Shown piece after piece: positions 22,308 through 35,709 of a DNA stretch of 64,000 nucleotides (position 1 is its first letter; each line of letters opens with the position of its first letter). The DNA is from Ehretia macrophylla (lineage: Eukaryota; Streptophyta; Magnoliopsida; Boraginales; Ehretiaceae): positions 2,172,501 through 2,236,500 of the forward strand of contig CM075767.1 of assembly GCA_037974665.1 (NCBI GenBank). The letters are read 5' to 3'. The position numbers were made by a program, and so were the translations under genes. Under the pieces are notes generated by a model. That model was not told where the DNA came from, searched no databases, and worked only from the letters and a program-made list of their open reading frames with translations.

Positions 22308-24945
22308 TGTAACACCCTGATCCCTCACGAGACCGGAAGTTCTATCAATCGATCTAATCACAACCCAAATCCAAACCCGGGCATAATTTTTAGGGAAAAC
22401 GGACGAAGTCTCCCCTGTTTCTAGGCGAAATGTAAAACCTGCGACAGCATATAAGTGGACCAACACCGTGCCCAACCATACAAACTACCTCAAGGCCATC
22501 CGAGCCTCGGTTCTCAACAATTAAACTCAGCAAGTATATATACATTTCCAATTTAAAAGCTAACCTATCTCTTTTCATTTTTGACAAGTACATTCAAACT
22601 AGACAATTAAACCATACTAAGCTACTACATAAAATAAACTATCATGCCATTCTAATTCTTTTCCTTGGGATATTACAAACATGCATTGAAGTTAAGCTAT
22701 GCTAACTGATTACATAACTAGCTTATCAATTTACCTCAACTATTTAGCTAATTTAGATTATAATTCCTTTAACAATAAATACATACAATACATAAAAGCA
22801 TACATCTTGCATCTTTGACAACTCAAGCCACATAGCACGCAAGACAACTCTTCAAGCACGAACTTTCACGAAATTGCAAACTTTACAGCTAACATGGCAT
22901 TTCCTGAAATGTGGTGGTGATGAGTGAGTATACACAACACGTATACACAGTGAGGGCGAGACATATATCGAATTGGAGAGAAAGAAATTCGTGCAATGCA
23001 AATATGACAGTTAAGCAATATAACTGATAAATAAGCAATCAAGACAAACAATCAATACAATAAGCAATTACTGAAAGCATTAACACAACCATTCAAAGCT
23101 ATACCACACTCTGAAGGCTATGGTTCACTCATACGAGCAATATACCATTTCACGAGCGATACATCAATCTCGAGCTTGATGTTGACAACGATGACAATAA
23201 GCGCACAACCACCTTATAACACCAGTTTGGAATACCCCGGAAGTATCCATCAATCTACGACCCAAATCTCCCTGGGAGGCAACCCAAGTGAGAAGAGGGA
23301 ATAGCTACGGAGCTAGAACAACCAACACTGGCAACCCGAGGCTACCCATAGAGGCCCATCACTCACGCGCTGACACTATGCAATGCAAGACTCGATACAG
23401 GGCGATAAACGAGCGATAGCACAACAATACAGAATAGAGGAGATAAACGAGATATCAAGCATTATCAACAATTGTTAAACATTTCAATCAATAATCAACT
23501 CTAACAAGCGTAATAAGCATTAACAAGCATTTACAATCAAACAAGTAACAAGAACAACACCAACTAACATTATCAAGCAATAACAAGTATTCTATAGGCA
23601 TTATAAGCATTCTATAGGCAACATAAGCATTCTATAAGCAATATAAGCATTCTATAAACAATATTCTATGAAAACACACAAAATCATGAAAATGACCCCA
23701 ACTTACCAAACTCTACTACTTTCAAACGAGCCGCAAGTTTTGGAAACCGACTTCACCAATCCTCCTAAGTCACTATAAGGCACGTCTAAAGACCCCGAAA
23801 CCCTACTTAACCCTGGAATTCACGCAAAGTCCCGATTTGCCCCTTTGCTCGTTTGAACTACAACTATACTAACGAAACACCCAACCAATGCCATAATCGC
23901 ACCAAAAGTGCTTCCATGGCCTCCCGAAACAATGCCATCATGCAAAACGAGAAAACGCTAAACTCGACCTAAACGACCCCGACTTCACCAAGGCGTTTTT
24001 CTCATTTTTTCCATTACGCAACCTAAACAAATCATGCATTTAGGCATTCTAGCATACCTAGCACCTTTTCACATCAACAGACAGCATAACAACACAACTT
24101 TATCGTTTCAAGGGTTTACTATTCATAAAATACTATTCAACTAACAATTTATATTTCAATTTCAATATTCAACCGCAGAAAATGTTAAAAAGCTATAAAT
24201 ACGTGCTCTACGATTGCTAGGGAACATACTTTAAGCAATGAAACGAACAAAATAACAACCTACGGTAAAATCACAAAAATTAAAGTTTATGTTCAACATT
24301 TTCAAATGTGCAAATAACGATGAAACCCTCACCTTAGACACTCCTAGACGCTAGGGAAACCTCGTAGGATGCCTCGGAAACCACCCCGTGCAAGCTCATG
24401 CGATGATTTGATGATTTGTTTTGAAATTTTTTTCTTTTGTTTTTCTCTTTGTTTTCCTCATGGCTTCAAGCCTTTCTTCTCTGTTTTTTCGTTTGCGAAT
24501 ATTCTGCTTATTTAAGAAAAAAAATGACAATAAGTCAACGGTCAAAGAATCGGTCAACCCGCTAAACCAAAACAGCTATGCGCGACCTTACGAAAACGGC
24601 CATAACTTCTTCTAGAAAACTCCAATTCACGAACGGTTTGAAGCCTCAGAAACTAGACTCATAGAGCTTTCCAACCATATATAATTTGCTACCTAACTCT
24701 TCCCCAATTGGTTCAGATTTAATTCCAAAGTTGACCCAAAATTTGACTAACTTAACATTGCATTTTTTTATTTCTAATCCCAAGTTTGCCTTTTATTAAA
24801 CATTTCAAAAATTCCCACCTTGTCCTAGTTGGTCAATGTAGATGAAAAGTCAACTAGTTTGGTCAAAGAAGGTGAAAGGTCAATAAAATGCAATTTAAAT
24901 GAACTTTAAATGCTATTGAATACATGCCAGGTTCGGGGTATCACA
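22308..24945 (-). repeat. 5' LTR of E1
   Basis: 2638 bp, nearly identical to the other LTR. Donor-like GTGAGG begins at 24332 and the acceptor-like end is at 22904 on the minus strand, again 1429 bp apart. The leader upstream of the donor is pyrimidine-poor in element orientation and is preceded by a weak TATA-like CTAAATAAG. Confidence 0.9.
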
Positions 24946-26356
24946 TAGCATCTACTGAGCAATAATATAATATCAATTTAACATTTCAACGGCTAAAAAT
25001 TCGATTATATGAATTAACATAAAAATGAAATTTTGAGATCTTGAATTTTTCTCTCACATTTGATCTGAAACAAGTCTAGAAATGCGTGTAATGCATGCCC
25101 AATAAGTGAATTCAAGCTTTGAATGAAGAAGTTTGGACTTCAAATGAGTTTTCTATTGAAAATTTGCTTTGAAAAAGCTCTAAAAATGGCTATGGACTTT
25201 CGGCCATATGTATGAGAAATGAGTGTGTTTTGAGTTTATTTTGTGAGCAATATTGATATATTATGCATATATAAGCTTGGTCAATAAAAATAATGAAAGA
25301 AAAAGTTAGCATTTTTAGTATTTCTAGTCTTTTAATTCTATTTCTTGACTATTTTGCACACAAACATACAATTGACACTTAGAATATTTTAAGTAAAATA
25401 TTTTTAGTTGACAAAGAGTTTTACAAGTCAACATTTTCACCCGACTCGGTTTAAAACTTGATTTTTGCAAAAGAAAGTGTAAAAACCTTTAAAATTCCAA
25501 AGCCGATTCAAAATATATTTTAATCAGACACAGGTCTTTTAATATCTGAGAACTAGCTTTTAAAACATTTAAAACACCCCTGCAAAAATTTTAGCGGACA
25601 TGTATTCAAAATATTATTCACAAAAATCGTCGATAAAATTTATGATGCCAATTTTGATAAAAAAAATTATGAATGCACACTTAGCATGTAATAGGAATAT
25701 AAATCACAGAATTAGCACATTCTAACTCATATAACATATAAACGGGTCAAAACACGCAAATTGAGGCAAAGACAAAATCTGGGGTTTCACATACCTCACT
25801 CGGGACCCAAACGGAAGCTAGCAAAGCATAACTAGAGTCTAGTTAGCCTAGGAATACCAAAAGTGAAGGCCTATTCAACCCGGATTCACGATAACCCCAA
25901 AACCCCTTTTCTAAAAGTCGGTTATTTCATACTTTTGATAGGTTATGAGCAATTAAACCCTATGGGGCCTTTATACTACTTTCATTAGCACCTAAAGCAT
26001 TTAATAGAACCATTAATTCAAGCTATAAGGTCTGATTATGCAAATCCCTAGTTTTTTGTCACTATTCATGTCATACGATCAACAAGCAATTTCAACCATT
26101 TAAACTATGAAACAATAGCATAAATTAGGTCTCTACTACTTATATACAACATACATAAGCATATTTAAGCATTACATAAGCATTTGATAGCAAATCTAAG
26201 AATTCAAGAAAGTTGTCACATTTTTCAAATGCAAAAATAGGTATGAAATCACGAACTTATCGCGCGTAGGAGCTCCTAGGAGGCTAGTAAACACTGTAAA
26301 TCACTTGCACCTAGCTTGGCTTGGCTTGGCTTGGAATAAGGATTTGTTGAGCAAAA

Positions 26357-27558
26357 TGTTGGGGATATGCCCTAATACTAAAGTTTGAGATGACCTTATT
26401 AGGGTTTAATGAGAGTATACTTATGTGTTTTATACACTATGTGATTTGTAGGATATTCATATTCTCCGCTTCGATATGAATATATCCTTAATGTTTATCT
26501 GAGAAGAGAAATATTCTAAAAAGGTTAAGAATCGATATGATAAGCATTAAGAATCGATTCATAGTCGTTCAGATTATTCAACCGGGACTAGAATAATCGA
26601 GTACGGGTTATTAAATGTTATTACCTTTGATTAACATAATGATGTTAATGATAAAGGATGGTGTGCGAAATGCCATAACAGCATGGTGATGTGGACTAAT
26701 AAACATATGAATGATCATCTGTGTACGGATCATTGAATGTGACAATAAATAGTGAACTACATGATTTCAGGTTAATAGTTTACTATTTAGTTGAGAATTG
26801 TGCAAATTAATCCTCATACTTAAGAGATTACGGCTGTCGGTTATATCAGGGGCTAAATACTGCATCAGGACAATGCTCGTCTTCTATAAGGGTGAGATAC
26901 GGCCTTTTGTGTTTTAGTCTTGTGGTATGAACCAATAGGAAATTGTCAAGATAGGAGCTGTTAACCTCCGGCGTGAAGCGATGCCTTATGATATCTGAGA
27001 TCGGTTGGTAAACGAGAAAGTCCTTGGCCAAGGCGAGTATGAAGTGATAGAAAGGTATTTTTTCATGGTAGTCATCTCTCGTTTCACCGATTCAAATTTA
27101 TACATAGTATCGAATGTGTGCTTAACCATTTCATGGTAGTTTCCTAATCGAGACACTTGTAACAGAAGGATCGGACTGCACGCTAATTCTCGACGGTTAA
27201 ATAGATTCATGAAAGACGTCATCTTCATTATTGTTTACATTCTCATGATACGTTCGTTGCTAGTGCTTCACTCATGAGCATGAGGGTATTTCGGTAAATG
27301 ACAAAGACATTTTCGAAATAGATAAGGAGGTTTATTAGGTCCCTTATTAGTATGCGATTATGAATCTAGAAAGTCACACACTAATAAGTATCATGAATAA
27401 GTTCACCAGGAGCTTGTATAATGTGGTGGATGACTTTAGGGTATTAAGAGTCATCTATATTGGTATTTGGGCCAAAAGTGTAATTTCAAAAAGTTTTGGG
27501 GTTAAGTTATAATTATCAAAACTTTTCTGGCCAAACTACAAATATTGAAAAGTTGTCT

Positions 27559-27623
<65 letters not shown>

Positions 27624-28737
27624 TGTTTATATATGTATATGTGTAATGATGATGTAATTTATCAAATGACACGTCATCATCATAGTTATCAAATGAAAAA
27701 GGCAAATTAATGATAGGGCATTGACATGTGGCATGTGAGATGTAGGATCGTCCATGTCATCAATTCTAGTCATTTGAATTTGAATTGGATAGATGAGATT
27801 GACTTTTGAATAAAGACAAAAGAATCTTGTCGTTGCTTTTGATGATATAACCTTTTTGCCAAGTGTCATGAGAGAGAAAAAGGTGTCCCTTGGATTGTAA
27901 TGATTACAATCCAAGGCTATGCATGGCTTGGTTGATTCAAGCAAGAAAGAGAAATGATTTGATTGTCTCTTGAATGCATAAAAGCAATTAAATAATAGCT
28001 TATCATATAATATTAAAAAGATGACAATCTTTTCTCTCTTTCCACTAGGATTTTCGGCCAAGAGGAAGATGAGAGAGAAGACATTCATCTTGCCATCAAA
28101 TTGTAATTGTTGTGATCTTATGATATGCATGCATTATCAAGAAAAGTTAGCAATTGTGATTGGCTACACTTTTTGATATTGTTAATATATTATTTGATTA
28201 AAAAGATGACAACCTCTCTCATGAAACAACACACAATTCGGCCAAGGCAATTGAGGAGAGAGAAATATCATCTTTTTCCTCTTGCTTGGTGATTCTCGGC
28301 CATTGCAAGAACTTTGCGGAGCTTTTGCATGTTGATTATATACCACACACACAGTTCTTAACACTTAGAAGATATACTAGCACATATTTGTCTTCAAGTA
28401 AATGGTGGACTTTGGATGCTTGTGGACCAATTAGACCCTTCAAGTTAGAAGGACTCTATTGCTCCAACTTCAAGCCACACCATCAATCAACTTGTCTACG
28501 AAAGGTATACCTAAGGACCTTGCTATTTCATTACATATAGTAGATATATAATGCTAGTATGCTAGTTTATGGACATATGTGAAAGAATGCATATTGATCT
28601 TGGCTAGAAAGTTTTGAAATATGCCTTGCCTAGTTTCGACCATAGCTATGTATCCATGCATAACTTTCTAGATCTTGAATCCAACCATGATATATGCTTG
28701 ACATGATATCTATATGTGTTGGCTTGCCTCCCTTTCA
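26357..28737 (+). repeat. 5' LTR of Copia 2
   Basis: 2381 bp, TG...CA, ending CTCCCTTTCA before the primer site. It contains the CCTTGGCCAAGG palindrome (27022-27033) and an (AT)n tract at 27561-27621. Confidence 0.9.
27561..27621. repeat. (AT)n microsatellite
   Basis: About 61 bp of pure AT dinucleotides inside the 5' LTR. The matching place in the 3' LTR (34535-34590) is not a pure tract, so it expanded or contracted after insertion. A minus-strand frame rich in alternating Tyr-Ile is produced by this tract and is not a gene. Confidence 0.95.
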
Positions 28738-28739
28738 AG

Positions 28740-28751
28740 TGGTATTAGAGC
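28740..28751 (+). promoter_or_regulatory. Primer-binding site of Copia 2
   Basis: TGGTATTAGAGC two bases after the 5' LTR. It fits the 3' end of initiator tRNA-Met with one difference from the usual plant form. Confidence 0.8.
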
Positions 28752-30939
28752 CCTTTGTGTTTTTTATATCCATAGAACTAGCATGATGGTCTTGTGTTGA
28801 TATCTTGGTTGGGCTGTGTGTATGCATGATACCTAGGCCGATTGTTTGCTCTTAAAATGTGCAAGTTTTGAAGTCTATGATGAGCCTACATGATTACATG
28901 TTTAGATCTAGTCTTGATCAGTGCTTCTATGTGTAGATCTTATGGATATTTGAGCTTATGTATGTAAACTTGAGCTTGCATGCTAGATCTATACTTATTA
29001 ATGGCCATTTGTCACATGAATGTTAAGAATAGTTGATCTTCTTGTTGAATATGCTAAAGTATGAAGCTAATTGTTGAGATTGATCTTTGCATGTTGGCAT
29101 ATGACCTTGAATCAAAAGATCATACCAATAGCTTAAAAGGTGTTTCTTGAAATGATCTTTTATGCATATTAGTAAAGTCAAAACTTAGAAAAGACAAATG
29201 TGCCCTTGTTATTTTGAGATGGTTGAAATTCGCTATGTGTGTGGGCTTGGCGTGTTGTTTTTGTTGGACATGGTAATGTGCTAGTGGTTGCCTTGAAGTC
29301 TTCAAAAGGTCAAATAGAGTATAAGCATGTGTTAAAATGAAAGTTTAAAAAGTTGTTTTAAGCTTATTTTAACTAGTTCATGCATATAATTATGTTGAGG
29401 ACTATTTGATGTTTAAAGGAGTTTAATAGTCAAATAGGCAACTAGTTACATGTCTTGAAAATTGCAAAAACAATTTCACATAATAGAAGGCCATTATATT
29501 CTAACCTTGAATTTGGAAATAGTCTATTTTGTTTTATTTAGATATTTCTAAGTTTAAGAAATGTTAAAAGCTATTATATGTTGATATAATGTCTTTTAAT
29601 GAATTAATAAGCTCAAATGGATGTACGTAGGCCAAAGATACATATTGATTTGGGCTTGGGCCTTGTGTGCATGTTTTGGATTAAATTTTAGCCTAATTGG
29701 GCCACTTTATGTGATTGGGCCATAGACTTGTGTTTTCTTTAAAGTTTTGGGCTTGCATGTGATTATTGTTAATTATAAAGGGTTATGAATTAATGGGCCA
29801 TTATGGTTTGCATTAATGAAAGGTGTTTTTCAAGAAAATGAAATAAGTATAGATAAAGTTTAATTTTTCATGATGATGAGTTGATTAAACTTACATGCTA
29901 ACTAATATGTGGATTATTATATACTTGATATGAATAATCATGCATATATTTATATCTTGTAAATGGTGAATTTGATCATGGATTTGGACTTTAGGGTTAA
30001 TCATTATTGGGTTGTAATATGAGACATAAGTCTCAATTTATTTCTTGTCATTTAAGAGAATTATGTAGTGAGTACTTATATGTAATTCTTCAAGAGAAAT
30101 TAGAAAAGAAGCCCAATGGACTTTTCCAAGGAGTTGGAGGCCCAATGGAGATTTCAAGGAGTTGAAGATCTTTTAAAGAAAATAGTTTTATTTCTTTAAG
30201 CCCAAAAGCCAAGCCCATGATCCACCATTCATATATCTTTGCATTCATACTATTTAAATTGCTATAATAGTAATTGTTAGCTTATAGTATGTTGAATGCT
30301 CAATTATTTGATGAGATTGTGTTTACTCCCTACGTGCAAACGAAGATTAGATTTTCAAACGGTAAAAGGGGTTTTATCGTAGTCTTCCGGCATCCTAGGA
30401 TATTTAATAAGACCCAAATGAATACGATCCTTCTTACCCAAAGGTAGAGGATATGTTTCAAAGTAAGTTTATTAAAATCGCTAGAATGAAACATAGTACT
30501 GTGGTTGTCTACCAAAATCTAACGGTCAACATAGCCACAAAGGCTTGAGACTATTGATTCAATTTGTGGGATAACTAAGTGATGGCGGGTACAATCTAAC
30601 TAGATCACCTAATCAATTATAACCACAAAAGTTTGAGATCAAGTGATTTAGGGACTAAAGTAGACCATACCCTATTTAGAGAAATAGACAATGAAGAGTT
30701 GTTGACCTTTGGTATTCATGTTTCAACATAGCCACAAAGGTTTGAGGAATATGTTTGATCATAGGAACTTGGTCATCCCACTAAGAGTCTTCTCATAGAT
30801 TCATGTTTTCTCATTTAGGGAGTATGAGATTTAAAACAAATAGTGGGAGTAGCTATTTTATTTTGCAATATTATAGCTTTATATATACTTGTTAGCCTGC
30901 AATCTTACTTTCAATTATATTTACTTTTTCTGCAGTTTA
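28752..30939 (+). mobile_element. Copia 2 leader, non-coding
   Basis: 2.2 kb between primer site and Gag frame, A/T-rich. Its last 600 bp carry the same ordered blocks as Copia 1: CATCCTAGG, CCCAAAGGTAG, CTAACTAGATCACC, and three copies of a CAACATAGCCACAAAGG-type motif at 30527-30549, 30614-30637 and 30724-30746. The conserved order in two diverged elements suggests a functional RNA leader (packaging or dimerisation; inference). Confidence 0.7.
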
Positions 30940-31686
30940 ATGGCTTCATTCATAAATCCTATTTTGTCCATCCTTAATCATGATTATTTAGTTGGACTAA
31001 ACTTGGAAAAATGGTACAAAAGTTTAAGGGTAGTCCTCCGATTTGAGAGAATTGAGTATATTTTGGATGTCCTGACATTTGTTCCTATTAATGAGACTGC
31101 TTCCGAGACTGACAAGGTCACTTACTATGAGTGGGTCCAAGATAATGTGCGTGCTAGGGGATACATTCTTTCATCTATGAGTGATGATCTGCGTCGATTC
31201 TATGAGGGGTTGCCTAATTCCGTAGATATCATTCATTGTTTGGAGGAATCCTTTGGCGAGCGTAGTCAGTCTATGAGATTTCAGTTGACCCGTGAGCTTT
31301 TTAGTATGAGACTTGAGGAAGGGGGTGACGTGAGCCAGCACTGCCTCAAAATTATTTACTTGGTAACTCAATTGGAGGCATTGGGTTTCGTTATGGATCC
31401 CCGACTTCAGGTAGACTTTATTTTGCAGTCTTTTCCACCATCTTACTCTCCTTTGATCTTGGACTTTCATGTGCACAAAATTGAGTTCACACTGAATGAG
31501 TTGCCAGATATTTTGAGTAGTTGGCAGAACCTTGGTTTGGATGCATGGCCCGATCCCCATGTTGAGTCCTCTCCTTCTGTGGTTGCACCCAGCCAAAACA
31601 AAAAAAGAAGAAGGAGGAGAAGGAGACATAGGAGAAGCCGGGTTGTGGCATTCTTACCAGGAGATCTCTCATCAAGAAGGGATTGA
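30940..31686 (+). CDS. Gag-like open frame of Copia 2
   Basis: An open frame of 248 codons from ATGGCTTCATTC. An in-frame ATG 51 bp upstream is less likely the start because the methionine-alanine-serine opening is usual for Copia Gag. The N-terminal part (residues about 1-200) has the layout of plant Copia Gag (UBN2/gag-polypeptide type): an early LNHDYLVGLNLEKWYKSL, a central MSDDLRRFYEG, and SMRFQLTRELFSMRLEEGGD before the assembly-domain end. The C-terminus is an arginine-rich tail (RRRRRRRHRR). No zinc knuckle follows. In the intact family Gag forms the cytoplasmic particle that encloses element RNA. Here the rest of the element is decayed, so it is a fossil with an open frame. Confidence 0.7.
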   Translation: MASFINPILSILNHDYLVGLNLEKWYKSLRVVLRFERIEYILDVLTFVPINETASETDKVTYYEWVQDNVRARGYILSSMSDDLRRFYEGLPNSVDIIHCLEESFGERSQSMRFQLTRELFSMRLEEGGDVSQHCLKIIYLVTQLEALGFVMDPRLQVDFILQSFPPSYSPLILDFHVHKIEFTLNELPDILSSWQNLGLDAWPDPHVESSPSVVAPSQNKKRRRRRRRHRRSRVVAFLPGDLSSRRD

Positions 31687-33324
31687 GTAGTTGACACTGT
31701 TCATGCATGATTTGGTTGTTTTGGATCGGCTTGGTATGCGATCCCAATTTTGAAATATGTTTATAAATCTTTTAGATTAGTTTGAACTTTTTTTAAATAG
31801 TAGTGACTATTAGCAATCTTTTCTTACTATGGGTAATTTTGGAATTGATCCTTTGTAAGGAATAATTGGCATTTTGTATATCTTTCATTAATAGTAATGA
31901 AATGGTCGGAATGTGTATCGGAAGAAAGAATGTTTTCAAACTCAAACATTTATATTTCATATGCTTAGCATTTAATGAAATGGCTAAATACCAAATCATA
32001 CTTATAATGTCTTGAACTTTGAAATGGTCAAGAGCTAAAGACTAGAATTGTTTTACATCTATTCAAATGAGTTTGATAGATTAATTATTCTTTTTGACAA
32101 AAGAGTTTGTTCAACATAAATGATTGAAATGGAGCTTATGAGACTTGTCCAGAATATGTTTGGTTATAAAAGAAGATTAGAGAATGCATCTTTTATGACC
32201 AAAATCTTTCAAATTGATTTTAAACTTATACCATGTTTTAATTCTATGGCTATATAGAATTTAAACTACTTCATGCATAGTTTCTTTAGAGAAAGGTAAC
32301 TATGATGAAATGATTAAAATGAAAAGATAGAGATCGTTTTCATTAATAAATGAAGGTGATATCTAAATTTAGAAGAAAGTTAGTGGGAGTTGATGCCCTT
32401 AACAAATATTGTGAATTTATGATATCTTCGTTCGCCAAGGTCCAATCAAATTTTATATCATGTTGTATTTCTTGGGTAAACCGATCATGTCTTGTAAGTA
32501 TCATGAACATGAAAGTACAATGATATGATTGATTGTTTTCTCACGGCTTGTACACCCAGTCACGATCTTAAAGTTCTCTTTAAGATGGAGGAATCTAAGA
32601 AATTTTGATCTCTAGTCTTAATGACAGGGTATCCGTCTTTTCTTGTAGATTTCCTTCTGACTATTAAGGAAAGGATGCGAATGGTTTTTGCACCTAATCT
32701 TTGCACTGTTTGCATTCTCCTTTAAATGCAATGGCAAGTACTTGGCACGATATGATGTAACGAGTTACATGATAGATATCGGAGAGAATACATATAAGTT
32801 CTAGTGATCTTATTGTTATAATGATCTCTATATACACTTTAGCCCAGAATTTACGGTTTATGAGTGTAGTGAAGTTCTTAGTGAAGAATTCACTTAAAAG
32901 GATAAAAAAGTATTTAGTGGATTTGTTAATTATTGGAAAGAGTTTTGAATAATGATAAATAATAGTTATGTTATTATTTGAGCCTAGATGCTGCTTGACT
33001 TTTATGATGTTTGGATAATATGAGGTTCTGTCTATTGATAGTAGCCGATATAATAAGGTGGCTATCATAGAGGCATTTTGTACAAGCTTAGAAGAACCCG
33101 ATCTCATCAAGAGTCCGAACTTGCAAAGAGTCAATTCAAGAGTTTCTTTCTTGACAAGAAAAATGAATTAACAGATAAAGATCCTATAGTTGTTTCTATA
33201 GATGACCCACTAATCCTGTAAAGACAGTTACAGTTGATCACCATCTTTGGGAAGATGAGTATAGAGATACGAATGTAAAATGCACTAGATCCTATGGTTG
33301 ATAGCATTAGTGCAAGTGGGAGAT
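31687..33324 (+). mobile_element. Copia 2, decayed remainder before the 3' LTR
   Basis: 1.6 kb, A/T-rich, without a recognisable domain in an open frame; it ends in the Copia purine tract GTGCAAGTGGGAGAT (33310-33324). It is too short for a full Copia pol. Broken many times. Confidence 0.7.
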
Positions 33325-35709
33325 TGTTGGGGATATGCCCCAATGTTAAAGTTTGAGATGACCTTATTAGGGTTTAATGAGAGTATATTTATGTGTTTTA
33401 TACACTATGTGAGTTGTAGGATATTCGTATTCTCCGCTTCGATATGAATATGTCCCTAATGTTTATTCGAGAAGAGAAATGTTTTAAAAGGATTTAGGAT
33501 ATTTTGCACTTTCTCTTTGATATGATAAGCATTAAGAATCGATTCATAATCCTTCAAATTATTCAACCGGGACTAGAATAATTGAGTACGGGTTATCATA
33601 TGTTATTACCTTTGATTAACATAGTGATGTTAATGATAAATGATGGCGTGCGAAATGCCATAACAGCATGGTGATGTGGACTAATAAACATATGAATGAT
33701 CGTCTGTATACGGATCATTGAATGTGACAATAAATAGTGAACTACATGATTTCTGGTTAATAGTTTACTATTTAGTTGAGAATTGTACAAATTAATCATC
33801 AGACTTGAGAGATTATAACTGCCAGTTATATCAGGGGTTAAATACTGAGTTAGGACAATGCCCGTCTTCTATAAGGTAGGATACGGCCTTTCGCATTTTA
33901 GTCTTGTGGTATGAACCGACAGGTAATTGTCAAGATAAGATTTGTTAACCTCCGGTGTGAGGTGATGTCTTATGATATCTGAGATCTATTAGTAAACGAG
34001 CAAGTCCTTGGCCAAGACGAGTATGAAGTGATGGCAAGGAGTTTTTTCAATGGTAATCATCTCTCGTTTCACCGATTCAGATTTATACATAGTATTAGAT
34101 GTGGGCTTAACCATTTCATGGTCCTTTCCCGATCGGGGCACTTGTAACAGAAGGATCAGACTACACGCTAATTCTCAACGGTTAAATGGATTCATGAAAG
34201 ACGTCGTTTTCATTATCATTTACATTCTCATGATACGTTTGTTTCTAGTGCGTCACTCATGAGCATGAGGGTATTTCGGTAAATGATAGAGACATTTTCG
34301 AAATAGATAAGGAGGTTTATCAGGCCCCTCATCGGTACGCGATTATGAATCTAGAAGGTCGCACACTAATAAGTTCACTAGGAGCTTGTATAATGTGGTT
34401 GATGACTTTAAGGTGTTAAGAGTCATCTATCTTGGTATTTGGGACAAAAGTATAATTTCAAAAAGTTTTAGGGTCAAATTTTAATTACCAAAAATTTTGG
34501 GGCCACACTGTAAATATTGAAAAGTTATTTCAATATATTTATTCTAATAGAGATTAGAATGGGCGAATATATATACATATATACATATATAGGTGTTTAT
34601 ATATGTATATGTGTAATGATGATGTAATTTGTCAAATGCCACGTCATCATCATAGTCATCAAATGAAAAAGGCAAATTAATGATAGGGCATTGACATGTG
34701 GCATGTGAGATGTAGGATCGTCCATGTCATCAATCCTAGTCATTTGAATTTGAATTGGATGGATGAGATTGACTTTTGAATAAAGACAAAAGAATCTTGT
34801 CCATTGCTTTTGATGATATAACCTTTTTGCCAAGTGTCATGAGAGAGAAAAAGGCGTCCCTTGGATTGTAATTATTACAATCCAAGGCTATGCATGGCTT
34901 GGTTGATTCAAGCAAGAAAGAGAAATGATTTGATTGGCTCTTGAATGCATAAAAGCAATTAAATAATAGCTTATCATATAATATTAAAAAGATGACAATC
35001 TTCTCTCTCTTTCCACTAGGACTTTCGGCCAAGAGGAAAATGAGAGAGAAGACATTCATATTGCCATCAAATTGCAATGATTGTGATCCTATGATGTGCA
35101 TGCATTATCAAGAAAAGTTAGCAATTGTGATTGGCTACACTTTTTGATATTGTTAATATATTATTTGATTAAAAAGATGACAACCTCTCTCATGAATCAA
35201 CACACAATTCGGCCAAGGCAATTGAGGAGAGAGAAAGATCATCTTTTTCCTCTTGCTTGGTGATTCTCGGCCATTGCAAGAACTTTGAAGAGCTTTTGCA
35301 TTTTGATTATATACCACATACACATATTCTAACACTTAGAAGATATACTAGCACATATTTGTCTTCAAGTAAATGGTGGACTTTGGATGCTTGTGGACCA
35401 ACTAGACCCTTCAAGTTAGAAGGACTCCACTGCTCCAAATTCAAGCCACACCATCAACCAAGTTGTCTACGAAAGGTATACCTAAGGACCTTGCTATTTC
35501 ATTACATATAGTAGATATATAATGCTAGCTTGCTAGTTTATGGACATATGTGAAAGAATGCATGTTAATCTTAGCTAGAAAGTTTTGAAATATGCATTGC
35601 CTAGTTTCGGCCATAGCTATGTATCCATGCATAACTTTCTAGATCTTGAATCGAACCATGATATATGCTTAGACATGATATCTATATGTGTTGGCTTGCC
35701 TCCCTTTCA
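33325..35709 (+). repeat. 3' LTR of Copia 2
   Basis: 2385 bp, matching the 5' LTR along its length and ending CTCCCTTTCA, followed by the CAAAA duplication. The block matching the 5' LTR palindrome is at 34005-34016. Confidence 0.9.

Larger units (their letters stand above)
17957..24945 (-). mobile_element. E1: complete-length non-coding LTR element, long LTRs
   Basis: 7.0 kb on the minus strand, flanked by perfect TAGCA duplications (17952-17956 and 24946-24950). LTRs 22308-24945 (5') and 17957-20589 (3'), 2.63 kb each, starting TGTGATACCCCGAAC and ending GGGTRTTACA on the minus strand. The interior is only 1718 bp, with primer site at one end and purine tract at the other and no retroviral protein motif. 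It looks structurally whole as a non-autonomous element. In one 180-bp stretch the LTRs differ at about 1% of positions, so it is among the younger insertions. The enzymes for its movement must have come from another element, possibly a Tekay/Del-like chromovirus (inference from ends and primer). Confidence 0.9.
17516..25791 (-). mobile_element. W: minus-strand LTR, carries A and E1
   Basis: Visible own sequence is 17516-17951 and 24946-25791. On the minus strand it starts at 25791 with TGTGAAACCCC. The sequence right of 25791 is clearly LTR Z, which shows an insertion boundary there. About 350 bp in, it has the CGAGTCGG / TTTAAAC box that A, Y and S3 also carry, then a TATA-like box on the minus strand near 25260-25280. 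The remaining part is left of the window, behind element A. Expected target duplication right side 25792-25796 (TACCT); partner not visible. I infer the W assignment of 17516-17951 from the E1 duplication joining it to 24951. Confidence 0.6.
26357..35709 (+). mobile_element. Copia 2: Ty1/copia element, Angela/BARE-like, mostly decayed
   Basis: 9.35 kb flanked by perfect CAAAA duplications (26352-26356 and 35710-35714). LTRs start TGTTGGGGATATGCCC. 5' LTR 26357-28737, primer site 28740, leader to 30939, one open Gag-like frame 30940-31686, a short decayed remainder, 3' LTR 33325-35709. The interior is about 4.6 kb. I see no intact protease, integrase, reverse transcriptase or RNase H. By eye the LTRs differ by roughly 5% in the first 150 bp, so it looks older than Copia 1. 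Its LTRs share the blocks AACCTCCGG and TCCTTGGCCAAG with those of Copia 1, showing a common ancestor. Confidence 0.9.

Noticed and set aside
27502-27705. Minus-strand frame with an alternating Tyr-Ile run
   Set aside because: Product of the (AT)n tract; it does not hold in the other LTR.
27627-28130. Minus-strand 167-codon frame, with a relative at 34597-35101
   Set aside because: Lies in the Copia 2 LTRs, antisense, without domain resemblance; the repeated occurrence is due to the two LTRs.
31171-31747. Minus-strand frames of up to 152 codons
   Set aside because: Antisense shadows of the Copia 2 Gag frame.
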